Origin: BOG-908 sp965199235
GTDB taxonomy: Bacteria; Pseudomonadota; Alphaproteobacteria; Acetobacterales; Acetobacteraceae
Length of the DNA stretch: 64,000 nucleotides
Assembly (NCBI GenBank): GCA_965199235.1
Contig: CBDAQU010000002.1
Location: 1,860,001 to 1,924,000, forward strand
Reading direction: 5' to 3'
How positions within the stretch are numbered: the stretch's first letter is position 1; every line of letters starts with the position of its first letter. The notes below the pieces were generated by a model. That model saw only the letters and a program-made list of their open reading frames with translations. It searched no databases and had not been told where the DNA came from. A program made the position numbers and the translations under genes. Below, in pieces: positions 41,612-50,915 of the stretch.

Positions 41612-44265
41612 TCTTCGCCGCACCCTTCGTGCTGGTGGCGCTGGTTGGCCTGCCGCTGCTGTGGTGGCTGCTGCGCGCCACGCCGCCCGCGCCGCGCGCG
41701 CAGGATTTTCCGGCGATCCGCCTGCTGGCGGGGCTGAAGCCGGCCGAACAGACGCCGGCGCGCACGCCCTGGTGGCTGCTGGCCCTCCGCATCACCGCAG
41801 CGGGCCTCGTCATCGTCGGCCTGGCCCGGCCGGTGCTCACCTCCGGCCGTGTGGCGGTCGCAGGCGGCGGTCCGGCCTTGCTGGTGATCGATGACGGCTG
41901 GTCGTCAGCCCCCGATTTTGCGGCACGTCTGGCGGCGGGCGGTGCGGTGCTGAGCCGGCTGGAGCGGGCGGGGCGGCGGGTCGCCCTGCTGACCACGGCG
42001 CCTGGCCTCGACGGTCTGCCGCCTCGCGCGACCGCGTCGATGCCGGCCGGGGAGCTGCGGCCGGTGCTTGCGGCGCTCGCGCCAAAACCCTGGCCGGTGG
42101 ACCGCAGGCGGGCCGCCTCGGCCGTGCAGGGGAGCGGGCCGGTGTTCTACGTCTCCGATGGCCTGGCAACGGCGCAGGACCGCCCGTTCGCCCGCGCGCT
42201 GGCCGGGCGCGGCCGGGTGACGGAGTTCGCCGGCGGCGTGCCGGCCAGGCTGCTGCGTGCCGCTTCCTCGCCGGAACAGCTGACCGCCCAGTTGCGACAG
42301 ACCCCTTCGCCCATCGCGAGGACCGAGTTCGTGCTGGCGGAGACCAACGACGGTCGCGTGCTGTCCCGCACGCCCATGCTGGTTCCGGCGGGCGCGCCGG
42401 CCGCCGAGGCGGCGGTGCCGCTGCCGCCGGAGCTGCGCAACCAGCTGGGCGCGCTGCGACTGGCCGACGCGCCGGGGGCCGGCTCGGTGGCGCTGCTGGA
42501 CGAGGCGGCGCGGCGGCGGCCGGTGGGCCTGGTCGGCAGCGGCACGGGCGCCGACACCCCGCTGCTGGGCGACCTGTTCTATCTCGACCGCGCGCTGGCG
42601 CCGACGACGGAACTGCGCCGCGGCGACGTGGCCACGCTGCTCAAGCGCCAGCTCTCGATGATCGTGGTCACGGCAGGGACGCTGCCGGCAGGCGAGGCGG
42701 CGCAGCTGGGCGACTGGGTGAAGCATGGCGGGCTGCTGCTGCGCTTTGCCGGTCCCGGCATGTCGTCCGGCGAGGATGCAGACCCGCTGCTGCCTGGCCG
42801 GCTGCTGTCAGGCGACCGCCAGCTGGGGGGTGCGATGTCCTGGAGTCAGCCCGCGCATCTGGCGCCGTTCCCCGACGGCTCGCCGTTCGCAGGCCTGCGC
42901 ATCCCCGCGGAGGTCAGCGTCAACCGCCAGGTGCTGGCCGACCCGTCCGACGCGGCGCCGCAGACCTGGGCGCGGCTGAGCGACGGCACGCCCCTGGTCA
43001 CCGCGTCGCGCATCGGCTCTGGCGAGGTGGTGCTGTTCCACGTGACCGCCAACGCCGACTGGTCGAACCTGCCGCTGTCGGGCCTGTTCGTCGACATGCT
43101 GGGCCGGCTGGCGCAGCGCTCGGCCGGCGTGGCGGTGATCGACGATTCGCGTATGCTGACGCCTGCCCTGTCGCTCGACGGGTCCGGCGTGCTGGGGACG
43201 CCGCCGCCGGCGGCGCGGCCGGCGCGCGCGAGCGACCTGGCCGGCATGATGCCCTCGCCCGCCCATCCGCCCGGGCTTTACGGGCCGGAGCGGGACCGGC
43301 ACGCGCTCGACCTTGGCAACGCCGCCATCCCGCTGACGGCCATGCCCGCTGTGGCGGGGGCGGAGATCCTGCAGCTGGACGCGGCGCCGCGCGAGCGGCC
43401 GGTCGGCCCCTGGGCGGTCGCGCTGGCGCTGGCGCTCCTCTGCGTGGACATGGCGGCGACGCTAAAGCTGCGCGGGCTGTTCGACGGTGTGCGGCGGCCC
43501 TGGCTCGCCGCGATGCTGGCGGCGGCGTGGCTGCCGGGCGCCGCCCGGGCGGAAAGCCCCGCGCTGGCGACTCACCTGGCCTACGTGGTGACGGGCGACG
43601 CGCAGGTGGACGCGACCTCGCGCGCCGGGCTGGCCGGATTGTCCGACTACGTCAACGGCCGCACCGCCGCCGTGCTGGCCGAACCCGCCGCCGTGGTGCC
43701 GGGGCGCGACGACCTCAGCTACTACCCGCTGCTTTACTATCCGGTGACCGGCGACGCGCAGGCGACGCCTGCCATGGTGACGGCGCTGAACGGCTACATG
43801 CACGATGGCGGCATCGTGGTGATCGATCTGCGCGGCGGCGGCAGCCAGACGGCCGGCTCCGGCGCCGGCATGGCGCCCGGCACCGGGGCCGCGCTGCGCC
43901 GCATCGGCCAGGGCCTCGACATTCCTCGCCTGGCGCCGCTGACCTCGGCGCATGTGCTGGCCCGCGCCTTCTACCTGCTGCAGGATTTCCCCGGCCGCTA
44001 CGACGGCGACACGGTGTGGGTGCAGCAGGACCAGGACCGCAGCAACGACAGCGTCAGCCCGGTTATCGTCGGCAGCAACGACTGGGCCGCGGCCTGGGCC
44101 GAGGACGAGGACGGCCGCCCGTTATACGCAACCATCCCCGGCGGCGCCCGGCAGCGCACGCTGGCGTTCCGGTTCGGCGTGAACCTGGTGATGTACGCGC
44201 TGACCGGAAACTATAAGGGCGACCAGGTGCACGTGCCGGCCATTCTGGAGCGGCTGGGACAGTGA
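41608..44265 (+). CDS. BatA-like / DUF4159 membrane protein
   Basis: The 885-residue product starts with the BatA N-terminal segment (MIFAAPFVLVALVGLPLLWW and LLRATPPAPRAQDF) with two helices in the first 80 residues. It ends with DUF4159 (about 680-885), including THLAYVVTGD and YVNGRTAAVL. A helix at about 610-630 precedes the DUF4159 part. GTG 41608 overlaps the DUF58 stop and matches the family start; ATG 41578 is less likely. It is third in the MoxR operon. Confidence 0.9.
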   Translation: MIFAAPFVLVALVGLPLLWWLLRATPPAPRAQDFPAIRLLAGLKPAEQTPARTPWWLLALRITAAGLVIVGLARPVLTSGRVAVAGGGPALLVIDDGWSSAPDFAARLAAGGAVLSRLERAGRRVALLTTAPGLDGLPPRATASMPAGELRPVLAALAPKPWPVDRRRAASAVQGSGPVFYVSDGLATAQDRPFARALAGRGRVTEFAGGVPARLLRAASSPEQLTAQLRQTPSPIARTEFVLAETNDGRVLSRTPMLVPAGAPAAEAAVPLPPELRNQLGALRLADAPGAGSVALLDEAARRRPVGLVGSGTGADTPLLGDLFYLDRALAPTTELRRGDVATLLKRQLSMIVVTAGTLPAGEAAQLGDWVKHGGLLLRFAGPGMSSGEDADPLLPGRLLSGDRQLGGAMSWSQPAHLAPFPDGSPFAGLRIPAEVSVNRQVLADPSDAAPQTWARLSDGTPLVTASRIGSGEVVLFHVTANADWSNLPLSGLFVDMLGRLAQRSAGVAVIDDSRMLTPALSLDGSGVLGTPPPAARPARASDLAGMMPSPAHPPGLYGPERDRHALDLGNAAIPLTAMPAVAGAEILQLDAAPRERPVGPWAVALALALLCVDMAATLKLRGLFDGVRRPWLAAMLAAAWLPGAARAESPALATHLAYVVTGDAQVDATSRAGLAGLSDYVNGRTAAVLAEPAAVVPGRDDLSYYPLLYYPVTGDAQATPAMVTALNGYMHDGGIVVIDLRGGGSQTAGSGAGMAPGTGAALRRIGQGLDIPRLAPLTSAHVLARAFYLLQDFPGRYDGDTVWVQQDQDRSNDSVSPVIVGSNDWAAAWAEDEDGRPLYATIPGGARQRTLAFRFGVNLVMYALTGNYKGDQVHVPAILERLGQ

Positions 44266-44347
44266 GACCGCCCGCTGCTCGCCGTCTGGATCGGGCCTGT
44301 GAGCCGGTCCTCATGACCGAAACCGTTGCGCAGCGTTGGTTCGCTGC

Positions 44348-46429
44348 ATGAGCCAGGCCGTGGCTGCGCTGCGTTTCAGTCCTGTCCTGCCGGCCTGGCT
44401 GCTGGGTGTTCTGGCCGCCTTGTGCGTGGTTGTGGTGGCGCTCGGACTGTGGCGGCGGGCGCGCGGAAGCTTATGGCGCGCAGCTGCCTTTGCCGTGCTG
44501 GTTCTCTACCTGGCCGGCCCGACCCTGGTGCAGGAGACGCGGCAGGGGCTTGTCGACATCGCGCTGCTGGTACTGGATCATTCCGCCTCCATGCAGGTGG
44601 GCAACCGGGCGGCGCTGGCGCAGCGTGCGGCGCAGGCGGTGCAGGCGCAGGCGGCGCGGATGCCTGGGCTGGAACTGCGCACCGTCATCGTGCCGGAATC
44701 GGGCCATGACGGCACGCTGCTGTGGGCCGCCGCCTCCCGCGCGCTGGCCGACATCCCGGCCAACCGGCTGGCCGGCGTGATCGCGGTGACCGACGGGCAG
44801 GTGCACGATCTGCCGGCCAGCCCGCCCGCCGCACCCCTGCACGCGCTGGTCGCGGCCGCCGGCGAGGAATGGGACCGCCGCGTGCGGGTGATCGAGGCGC
44901 CGACCTACGGCATCGTCGGCCACTCGCTCGATTTGCGTGTCGTGGTCGAAGACCTCGGGCCACCGGGTGCCGCACCGCCCGGCCCCGCCCACCTGACCGT
45001 GCAGGTCGACGGCGCGCCGCCCACCACCACCGATGTGGCGGTAGGCGAGGTGCAGACCGTGCCGGTGCAGATCGCACGCGCCGGGCAGATGCTGGTCAAG
45101 CTGTCGACCGATGCAGTGCCGGGCGAGGCGTCGCCGATCAACAACCAGACGGTGATAAAAATCAACGGCGTGCGCGACCGGCTGCGCGTGCTGCTGGTCT
45201 CCGGCGAGCCGAACCAGGGGGAGCGCACCTGGCGCCGCCTGCTGAAATCCGACCCGGCGGTGGACCTGGTGCACTTCACCATCCTGCGGCCGCCCGAGAA
45301 GGACGACACGACGCCGCTGAACGAGCTCGCTTTGATCGCCTTTCCAACGCGCGAGCTGTTTCAGGACAAGCTGTCCGGCTTCGATCTGATCATCCTGGAC
45401 CGGTTCACCGACCGCGGCATCCTGCCCCACCTGTACCTGCGCAACATCGCCGACTACGTGCGGCATGGCGGGGCGCTGCTGCTGACGGTAGGGCCCGAGT
45501 TCACCGGCGCGCGCAGCCTGGACGCGACGCCGCTGGGCGCGGTGCTTCCGGCCCACGCGCCCGCCGACGGGCCGGCAAGCCAGGGCGGGGGCGTGCTGGA
45601 GCAGAAATTCATCCCCAAGGTGACCGATCTGGGCAACCGCCACCCGGTGACCGAAGGTTTGGCCGGGCCGGACCCGGCCAACCCTTGGGGGCCGTGGTAC
45701 AGGGCCATCGCTGCCGAGGACGTGGACGGTCAGGTGCTGATGACCGGGCCGGACGAGCAGCCGCTGCTGATCCTGAACCACATGGAGCGCGGCCGGACGG
45801 CGATGCTGATGAGCGACCAGATCTGGCTGTGGTCGCGCGGGCACCAGGGCGGCGGGCCGCAGGTGGAGCTCCTGCGCCGGGTGGCGCACTGGCTGATGAA
45901 GGAGCCCGAACTGGACGAGGAGCGGCTGTCTGCCCGCATCGACGACGGCCGGCTGCTGGTGGACCGGCGGTCGGTGGCGGACAGCAGCGCGGGCGACGTT
46001 ACCCTGACCCCGCCGGAAGGTGCTGCGCGGACATTGCACCTGGACCAGACAGGACCCGGGCATGCCACCGCCAGCGTGGACGCCACGGCGGCGGGAGTAT
46101 GGCAGGTCGGGGACGGCACGCACCTGGCTTTTGCCGCCGTCGGCCTGGACAACCCGTTGGAATACGCCGATTTGCGCGCGACCGCCGGCGTCATGCGCGG
46201 CCTGGTGGACGCGTCCGGCGGAGGCGTCGCCTGGCTCGCCTCCGGCACCCCGGAGCTGCGCCGTGTCGGCCAGGACGATCCGGCTGCGGGCCGCGGATGG
46301 ATCGGGTTGCGGCGGCGGGACGCGCATCTGGTGACGGGTGTCGCCGATGTTGCCCTGCTGCCGGCCTGGGCGGCGCTGCCGTTGCTGCTGGGGCTGATGC
46401 TGGCTGCCTGGCGCCGGGAGGCGCGCTGA
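44348..46429 (+). CDS. VWA/class I glutamine-amidotransferase-like membrane protein
   Basis: The 693-residue product has two N-terminal helices (about 13-35 and 45-60) and one at the C-terminus (about 670-690). Between them lie a VWA-like segment with LLVLDHSASM, a beta-rich portion, and a later GATase1-like segment with RLRVLLVSGEPNQGERTWR and YVRHGGALLLTVGPEF. This is the standard fourth gene of MoxR-DUF58-DUF4159 clusters. ATG 44348 is chosen; upstream TTG 44336 is possible. Confidence 0.88.
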   Translation: MSQAVAALRFSPVLPAWLLGVLAALCVVVVALGLWRRARGSLWRAAAFAVLVLYLAGPTLVQETRQGLVDIALLVLDHSASMQVGNRAALAQRAAQAVQAQAARMPGLELRTVIVPESGHDGTLLWAAASRALADIPANRLAGVIAVTDGQVHDLPASPPAAPLHALVAAAGEEWDRRVRVIEAPTYGIVGHSLDLRVVVEDLGPPGAAPPGPAHLTVQVDGAPPTTTDVAVGEVQTVPVQIARAGQMLVKLSTDAVPGEASPINNQTVIKINGVRDRLRVLLVSGEPNQGERTWRRLLKSDPAVDLVHFTILRPPEKDDTTPLNELALIAFPTRELFQDKLSGFDLIILDRFTDRGILPHLYLRNIADYVRHGGALLLTVGPEFTGARSLDATPLGAVLPAHAPADGPASQGGGVLEQKFIPKVTDLGNRHPVTEGLAGPDPANPWGPWYRAIAAEDVDGQVLMTGPDEQPLLILNHMERGRTAMLMSDQIWLWSRGHQGGGPQVELLRRVAHWLMKEPELDEERLSARIDDGRLLVDRRSVADSSAGDVTLTPPEGAARTLHLDQTGPGHATASVDATAAGVWQVGDGTHLAFAAVGLDNPLEYADLRATAGVMRGLVDASGGGVAWLASGTPELRRVGQDDPAAGRGWIGLRRRDAHLVTGVADVALLPAWAALPLLLGLMLAAWRREAR

Positions 46430-46471
46430 AAAGCGTGTTTTCGGACGCGATTCCTGTGCTATGCGTTAACC

Positions 46472-47080
46472 ATGATCAGACTCGGACTGTTCCTCTGCCT
46501 GCTGAGCGTTCCTGCGATGGCCCAGGTCGGTCCCTCGATCGGAGGGGGCGGTGCTGGCGGCTATGGCGGCTCCGGCCTGTCGGGATCGCGGTCCGGCCTG
46601 CCTGCGCGCCACCCTGACGACGACCAGGGATCTGACAAGAAATCCGACAAGCCGGAGGCGCCTCCGGCGTCGATCCCAGGTGCCCAGCCGGACGCCGATG
46701 CGGTGGTGGTGCCGTCCGACAAGGTGGCCGCCGAGATGTCGCCCAACGACGCGCTGTTCGACGCGATCGACCGAGGAGATTTGGCTGCAGCCAAGGATGC
46801 GCTGAACCGCGGCGCTCAGCTGGACAGCCACAACGTGCTGAACCAGACCCCGACCGATGCCGCCATCGACCTGAGCCGCAACGACATCACCTTCCTGTTG
46901 CTCTCGATGCGCGGCAGCGTTCCGAGCCACGCAAAAGCGGTCGCCGCGACGGCGCCTGCGCCGGCCAGCCACGGCAGGGCGACCCTGGTGCACGCGACCA
47001 CGCGCCGCCCGGCGGTTCGGGCACCTGCGGTGGCCGATCGCGGGACGCCGAACCCGGCCGTCGGGTTCACCGGTTTCTAG
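46472..47080 (+). CDS. Secreted protein with an ankyrin-like segment
   Basis: The 202-residue product has a signal peptide (cleavage near AMAQ, residue 18), a Gly/Ser and Asp/Lys-rich spacer, and one to two ankyrin-like repeats at about 93-145 (ALFDAIDRGDLAAAKDALNR, then GAQLDSHNVLNQTPTDAAID). A low-complexity Ala/Pro/Arg tail follows. It is probably periplasmic. It lies 42 bp after the VWA gene and may belong to the same transcript. Confidence 0.75.
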   Translation: MIRLGLFLCLLSVPAMAQVGPSIGGGGAGGYGGSGLSGSRSGLPARHPDDDQGSDKKSDKPEAPPASIPGAQPDADAVVVPSDKVAAEMSPNDALFDAIDRGDLAAAKDALNRGAQLDSHNVLNQTPTDAAIDLSRNDITFLLLSMRGSVPSHAKAVAATAPAPASHGRATLVHATTRRPAVRAPAVADRGTPNPAVGFTGF

Positions 47081-47163
47081 CTGCCTGTCGCCCCGAGCGC
47101 TTCAGTCCTGAAAACCGGCGGCTGACGACGGCGTTTCGCTGCGGCACCTTCCAGGACCGCGCC

Positions 47164-47658
47164 ATGGCCGACAGTACCGACGAGGATTACATGCGCCGCG
47201 CCATCGCGATCGGCCGGGAGGGCGAGCGCAACCCTGGCGGATCACCGATCGGCTGCGTGATCGTGCTGGACGGCCGAATCATCGGTGAGGGACACAACAT
47301 GACGCATGGCCGGCACGACCCGACGGCGCATGGCGAGGTCGTGGCGATGCGCCGCGCGGGCGAGACGCTGCAGAACTGGGAGCTTCGCGGCGCCACGCTG
47401 TACAGCACGTTGCAGCCCTGCGGCATGTGCACGATGGCGAGCATCTGGGCCAAGATCGGCCGCATCGTCTACGGCGCGGGGCGCGACGACGTGCACCGAA
47501 TGTATTTCGAGGATCGGCATTTGGACACGCAGGACTTCATCCGCGACGCCTACCGGAAGGACCTTGTGATAGAGGGCGGGCTGCTGGCGCGGGAATGCGC
47601 GGAACTATACTACAAGCCGGGCCAGAACCTGTCGGTGGAGGAACAGGCCAACATCTGA
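47164..47658 (+). CDS. Cytidine/deoxycytidylate-deaminase family nucleoside deaminase
   Basis: The 164-residue zinc deaminase has TAHGEVVAMRRA (His and catalytic Glu, with Gly in place of the usual Ala) and PCGMC for the two Cys zinc ligands. It belongs to the tRNA/guanine/cytosine deaminase clan; the substrate cannot be read from sequence. It lies 11 bp before folB and a pteridine reductase, so a pterin or guanine-type substrate is possible (inference). ATG 47164 is the start. Confidence 0.85.
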   Translation: MADSTDEDYMRRAIAIGREGERNPGGSPIGCVIVLDGRIIGEGHNMTHGRHDPTAHGEVVAMRRAGETLQNWELRGATLYSTLQPCGMCTMASIWAKIGRIVYGAGRDDVHRMYFEDRHLDTQDFIRDAYRKDLVIEGGLLARECAELYYKPGQNLSVEEQANI

Positions 47659-47669
47659 CGGCCGGCATC

Positions 47670-48059
47670 ATGCAGGATATCTGGGACGCCGCACGCGGCT
47701 ACGTCCGCGTGGTTTTGCGCGACGTGCAGACCGAAGCGCATGTCGGCCTTCATCCGTGGGAACGCCATCCGGAGCGCCCGACGCGCCTGGTGGTGAACGT
47801 GGAGATGTTTGCCCATATCGACGGCGCCGGCCACGACACGCCGGCGACCATCATCGATTACGATATGGTGCGCGCGGCCCTGCGCGGCTGGCCTGGACGC
47901 CCGCATACCGAGCTGCTCGAGACGCTGGTCGACGAACTCGTTGGCGTCTGCTTTGCCAACCCGCGGGTGGAGGCCTGCCGCGTTTCGGTCATGAAGCCCG
48001 ACGTTTTCAACGAGGTCGGCGCGGCCGGCGTGGAAGTCTATCGCCCACGGCCGACATGA
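47670..48059 (+). CDS. folB: Dihydroneopterin aldolase
   Basis: FolB cleaves or epimerises 7,8-dihydroneopterin in folate synthesis. The 129-residue product has the FolB pattern VVLRDVQTEAHVGLHPWERH, then TIIDYDMVRAAL and TELLETLVDELVGVCF, and ends in SVMKPDVF. It lies between the deaminase gene and the pteridine reductase gene. Its stop overlaps the next start (ATGA). ATG 47670 is chosen at the family start. Confidence 0.92.
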   Translation: MQDIWDAARGYVRVVLRDVQTEAHVGLHPWERHPERPTRLVVNVEMFAHIDGAGHDTPATIIDYDMVRAALRGWPGRPHTELLETLVDELVGVCFANPRVEACRVSVMKPDVFNEVGAAGVEVYRPRPT

Positions 48060-48808
48060 AGCGCGTGCTGGTGACCGGAGGCGCGCGGCGCATCGGGTCG
48101 GTGGTCGCGCGCGCTCTGGCGGCCGATGGATGGCACGTGATCGTGCATTACCGCAGCGCCGAGACGGAGGCGCGGGCGTTGGCCGGCGAGATCGCAGGCT
48201 CGGGCGGGCGCTGCGATCTTGTTTGCACCGATCTGAGCGACCGGGGGGCTGTCGCGGGCCTGATCCCCGCCTGCACGGCGCGGTTCGGTTTTCTGGGCGC
48301 GCTGGTGAACAACGCGTCCAGCTTCGCCTATGACAGGCTGGACACGCTGGATGCCGGCAGTTGGGACGCCCATCTGGGGCCGAACCTGGAAGCGCCGATT
48401 TTTCTGAGCCAGGCGTTCGCCCGGCAGTGCGACGGGCCTGGCGCGATCATCAACCTGCTGGACCACAAGGTGGCTGCGCCGAACCCGGATTTTTTCAGCT
48501 ACACGGTTGCCAAGCTGGCGTTGGCTGGCGCGACGACGGTGCTGGCGCAGGCGCTGCGCCGGACAGGCGTGCGGGTAAACGGCGTTGCCCCGGGCATTAC
48601 GTTGCTGAGCGGCCGCCAGAGCGAGGCCGGTTTCAAGCGCGCCTGGACCGCCCCGCCGCTCGGGCGAAGCAGCACGCCGGACGAGCTCGCGGATGCATGC
48701 CGGTTCGTCCTGGCAACACCGTCGCTGAACGGCCAGATCCTCGTGCTGGACGGCGGCGAATCATTGCTGGGGCGGCAGCGTGACGTTGCTTTTGAAACCG
48801 ATGGCTGA
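48056..48808 (+). CDS. folM: FolM-like pteridine reductase (SDR)
   Basis: The 250-residue short-chain dehydrogenase has the NADP-binding TGGARRIGSVVARAL, NNASSF, and YTVAK with the catalytic Tyr and Lys. The strand before it reads INLLDHKVAAP, with Asp where ordinary SDRs have catalytic Ser. This is the mark of PTR1/FolM pteridine and dihydrofolate reductases. It overlaps the folB stop by four bases. A role in reduced pterin (dihydromonapterin) or folate supply follows from context. Confidence 0.88.
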   Translation: MKRVLVTGGARRIGSVVARALAADGWHVIVHYRSAETEARALAGEIAGSGGRCDLVCTDLSDRGAVAGLIPACTARFGFLGALVNNASSFAYDRLDTLDAGSWDAHLGPNLEAPIFLSQAFARQCDGPGAIINLLDHKVAAPNPDFFSYTVAKLALAGATTVLAQALRRTGVRVNGVAPGITLLSGRQSEAGFKRAWTAPPLGRSSTPDELADACRFVLATPSLNGQILVLDGGESLLGRQRDVAFETDG

Positions 48809-48938
48809 CGCTGGTTGAACCAGCAACACGCAAGGCGGTGCACAAGCAAACTTTACCGGGCAACTCTGCATGCCGAGACGGTTTGCACGCACATGCGCCC
48901 GGCAGTCGGGCGCGACCATGAACGCTCAGGAGATTGAA

Positions 48939-49265
48939 ATGCCGCAGTTCGACGCGACGATTAAGCACATCAAGGATGGCGTGAAGAGCCTGACGGTGAG
49001 CGCTGCCGTCAAGAACATCGAGGGCTGGGAAGCGACGCTGGAGAAGCTGGAAGCACCAGGCGCCAAGACGATCGTGAAAGACCTGGAGAACCTGAAGAAG
49101 CACCTGCACGCCAAGGAGTTGGACGGCGAGGCGATCCGCAAGCTGGTGGCGAAGCTCGGCAAGGAAACGGTGTCGTTGGCCGGAAAGGCGGACGGCAAGA
49201 ACGCCGAGAAGGTCAAGGCCCTAGGCGAGGCGTTGAGCGAAGCCGCAGAGAAAGAAGCCGCCTAG
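48939..49265 (+). CDS. Small helical protein, function unknown
   Basis: The 108-residue product is lysine/alanine/glutamate-rich and mostly helical (MPQFDATIKHIKDGVKSL, then LEKLEAPGAKTIVKDLENLK). No signal peptide or cysteine is present. ATG 48939 is preferred to ATG 48918 because AGGAGA sits six to seven bases before it. A strong terminator hairpin follows. No family is recognised. Confidence 0.72.
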   Translation: MPQFDATIKHIKDGVKSLTVSAAVKNIEGWEATLEKLEAPGAKTIVKDLENLKKHLHAKELDGEAIRKLVAKLGKETVSLAGKADGKNAEKVKALGEALSEAAEKEAA

Positions 49266-49272
49266 CACAACA

Positions 49273-49336
49273 GCCGGTCGCCAAAGCGACCGGCCAAATG
49301 ACAAAAGTTTTTTGCTGCTTTTTTTCAAAAAAGCAG
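49273..49336. terminator. Double hairpin with T-run between convergent genes
   Basis: The first stem is GCCGGTCGC/GCGACCGGC with loop CAAA (49273-49294), followed by a T-rich stretch. A second hairpin at 49315-49336 pairs CTGCTTTTTT with AAAAAAGCAG. It lies between the 108-residue gene (+) and glpD (-), so it can serve both. Confidence 0.85.
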
Positions 49337-49346
49337 TCTTTCTTGC

Positions 49347-50915
49347 TTATAGGGGCAGATACTGTACAGCCAGCGCTTCGAAAGTGCGAACCTGAGCGGC
49401 TACCCAAACCGCATCCCGATCCAGCTCACCGGCCATGATCCCAGCCACAGCAGGCGCCATGGCGATCGCTGCGCGAGCGTTCAGCAGCAGCGCACGCGTG
49501 CGGCGGGACAGGACATCCTCCACACTGCGTGCCATTTCCTCACGAACGGCCCAGACGACCTGCGCCGCGCTGATCGGCAATGCCGGGTGAAGCTGTCGCG
49601 ACAAGTCCCGGTTGCTCGTCTCAAGCGCGCGTATCCTGGCCGCGTCCTCGCCATACACGGCGAGCGCGCCCAGATCATCGGAGTGCGCGTGGTAGCCGTG
49701 CACGTGCAGGGTGCGGGTGACGCAGGGCGAATCGGGCAGGTTGCCGAGCGTGACGGCGTGGTTCACGCAATCCTCCGCCATGTGCCGGTACGTCGTCCAT
49801 TTTCCGCCGACGATGGTCAGCAGGCCTGACTGGTCGATCTGGATGGTGTGATCGCGCGACAGCGCCGAGGTTTTGCCTGGCGTGGAGCCGGAGGCTTTGA
49901 CCAGCGGCCGGATGCCCGCGAAGATGCTCAGTATGTCGCTGCGCGAGGGCGGCCGGCTGAGGAAACGCGAGGCGGTGTCGAGGATGAATGCGATCTCCTC
50001 CTCGAGCGGTTTGGGCTCGTAGCTGGGGAAATCGACCGGCGTGTCGGTCGTGCCGACGACGGTGTGGCCGTGCCAGGGGATCGCGAACAGCACCCGCCCG
50101 TCGCTGGTATGCGGCACCATGATGGCGTTGCCGCCGCGAAGGAACGACTCCTCGAAAACGAGGTGGATGCCCTGGCTGGGGCTGATCATCGGCGTCACTT
50201 CTGGCTGTGCGAGCCGCCTGACCTCGTCGGTGAAGATCCCGGTGGCGTTGATGACGATCTTGGCCGGCAGCGTCAGCGTTTCGCCCGACTCCTGCTCCTT
50301 GGCGACGATTCCGGCGACGAAGCCATCCGGGCCGCGCATCAGGTCGACGACCGCCACGTAGTTGAGCGCCGCCGCCCCGTGATCGGCGGCCGTTGCGATC
50401 AGGTGGATCAGCAGCCGTGTGTCGTCGAACTGGCCGTCGTGGTATCGCACGCCGCCGCGCAAGCCGTCCTGGCGTATGTCGGGCAGGCACTGCAACGTTT
50501 CCTCTCGCGACAGGATGCGCGATTTGCCGAACCCGTATTTCCCGGCGAGCAGGTCGTAGATCTTCAGGCCGATGCCGTAGAACGGCGTCTCCCACCAGGC
50601 GTAGTTCGGGACGATGAAGGGCAGGTCGTGCACGATGTGCGGTGCGTTCTGCCGTAGCAGGCCGCGTTCCTTCAGCGCCTCCATCACGAGAGACATGTTG
50701 CCCTGCTCCAGGTAGCGGACGCCGCCGTGAACCAGCTTGGTGCTGCGGCTCGACGTGCCCTTGCCGAAATCCTCGCGCTCCAGCAGAAGGACGTCGTAGC
50801 CGCGTGAAGCAGCATCGACAGCGACGCCCGCCCCGGTGGCACCGCCGCCGATGACGATGATGTCCCACGGCCCGTCATGCGCGCGGACCCGGGCGAGCAT
50901 GTCGTCCCGGTTCAC
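49347..50915 (-). CDS. glpD: Glycerol-3-phosphate dehydrogenase (aerobic, FAD)
   Basis: GlpD oxidises glycerol-3-phosphate to dihydroxyacetone phosphate at the inner membrane, passing electrons to quinone. The 522-residue product has the FAD motif GGGATGAG (23-30), SSRSTKLVHGGVRYLEQGN, the GTTDTPVDFP segment and IVGGKWTTYRHMAED near the end. GTG 50915 overlaps the glpK stop (GTGA); the next ATG is at 50900. It forms an operon with glpK. Confidence 0.95.
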   Translation of the reverse strand: MNRDDMLARVRAHDGPWDIIVIGGGATGAGVAVDAASRGYDVLLLEREDFGKGTSSRSTKLVHGGVRYLEQGNMSLVMEALKERGLLRQNAPHIVHDLPFIVPNYAWWETPFYGIGLKIYDLLAGKYGFGKSRILSREETLQCLPDIRQDGLRGGVRYHDGQFDDTRLLIHLIATAADHGAAALNYVAVVDLMRGPDGFVAGIVAKEQESGETLTLPAKIVINATGIFTDEVRRLAQPEVTPMISPSQGIHLVFEESFLRGGNAIMVPHTSDGRVLFAIPWHGHTVVGTTDTPVDFPSYEPKPLEEEIAFILDTASRFLSRPPSRSDILSIFAGIRPLVKASGSTPGKTSALSRDHTIQIDQSGLLTIVGGKWTTYRHMAEDCVNHAVTLGNLPDSPCVTRTLHVHGYHAHSDDLGALAVYGEDAARIRALETSNRDLSRQLHPALPISAAQVVWAVREEMARSVEDVLSRRTRALLLNARAAIAMAPAVAGIMAGELDRDAVWVAAQVRTFEALAVQYLPL

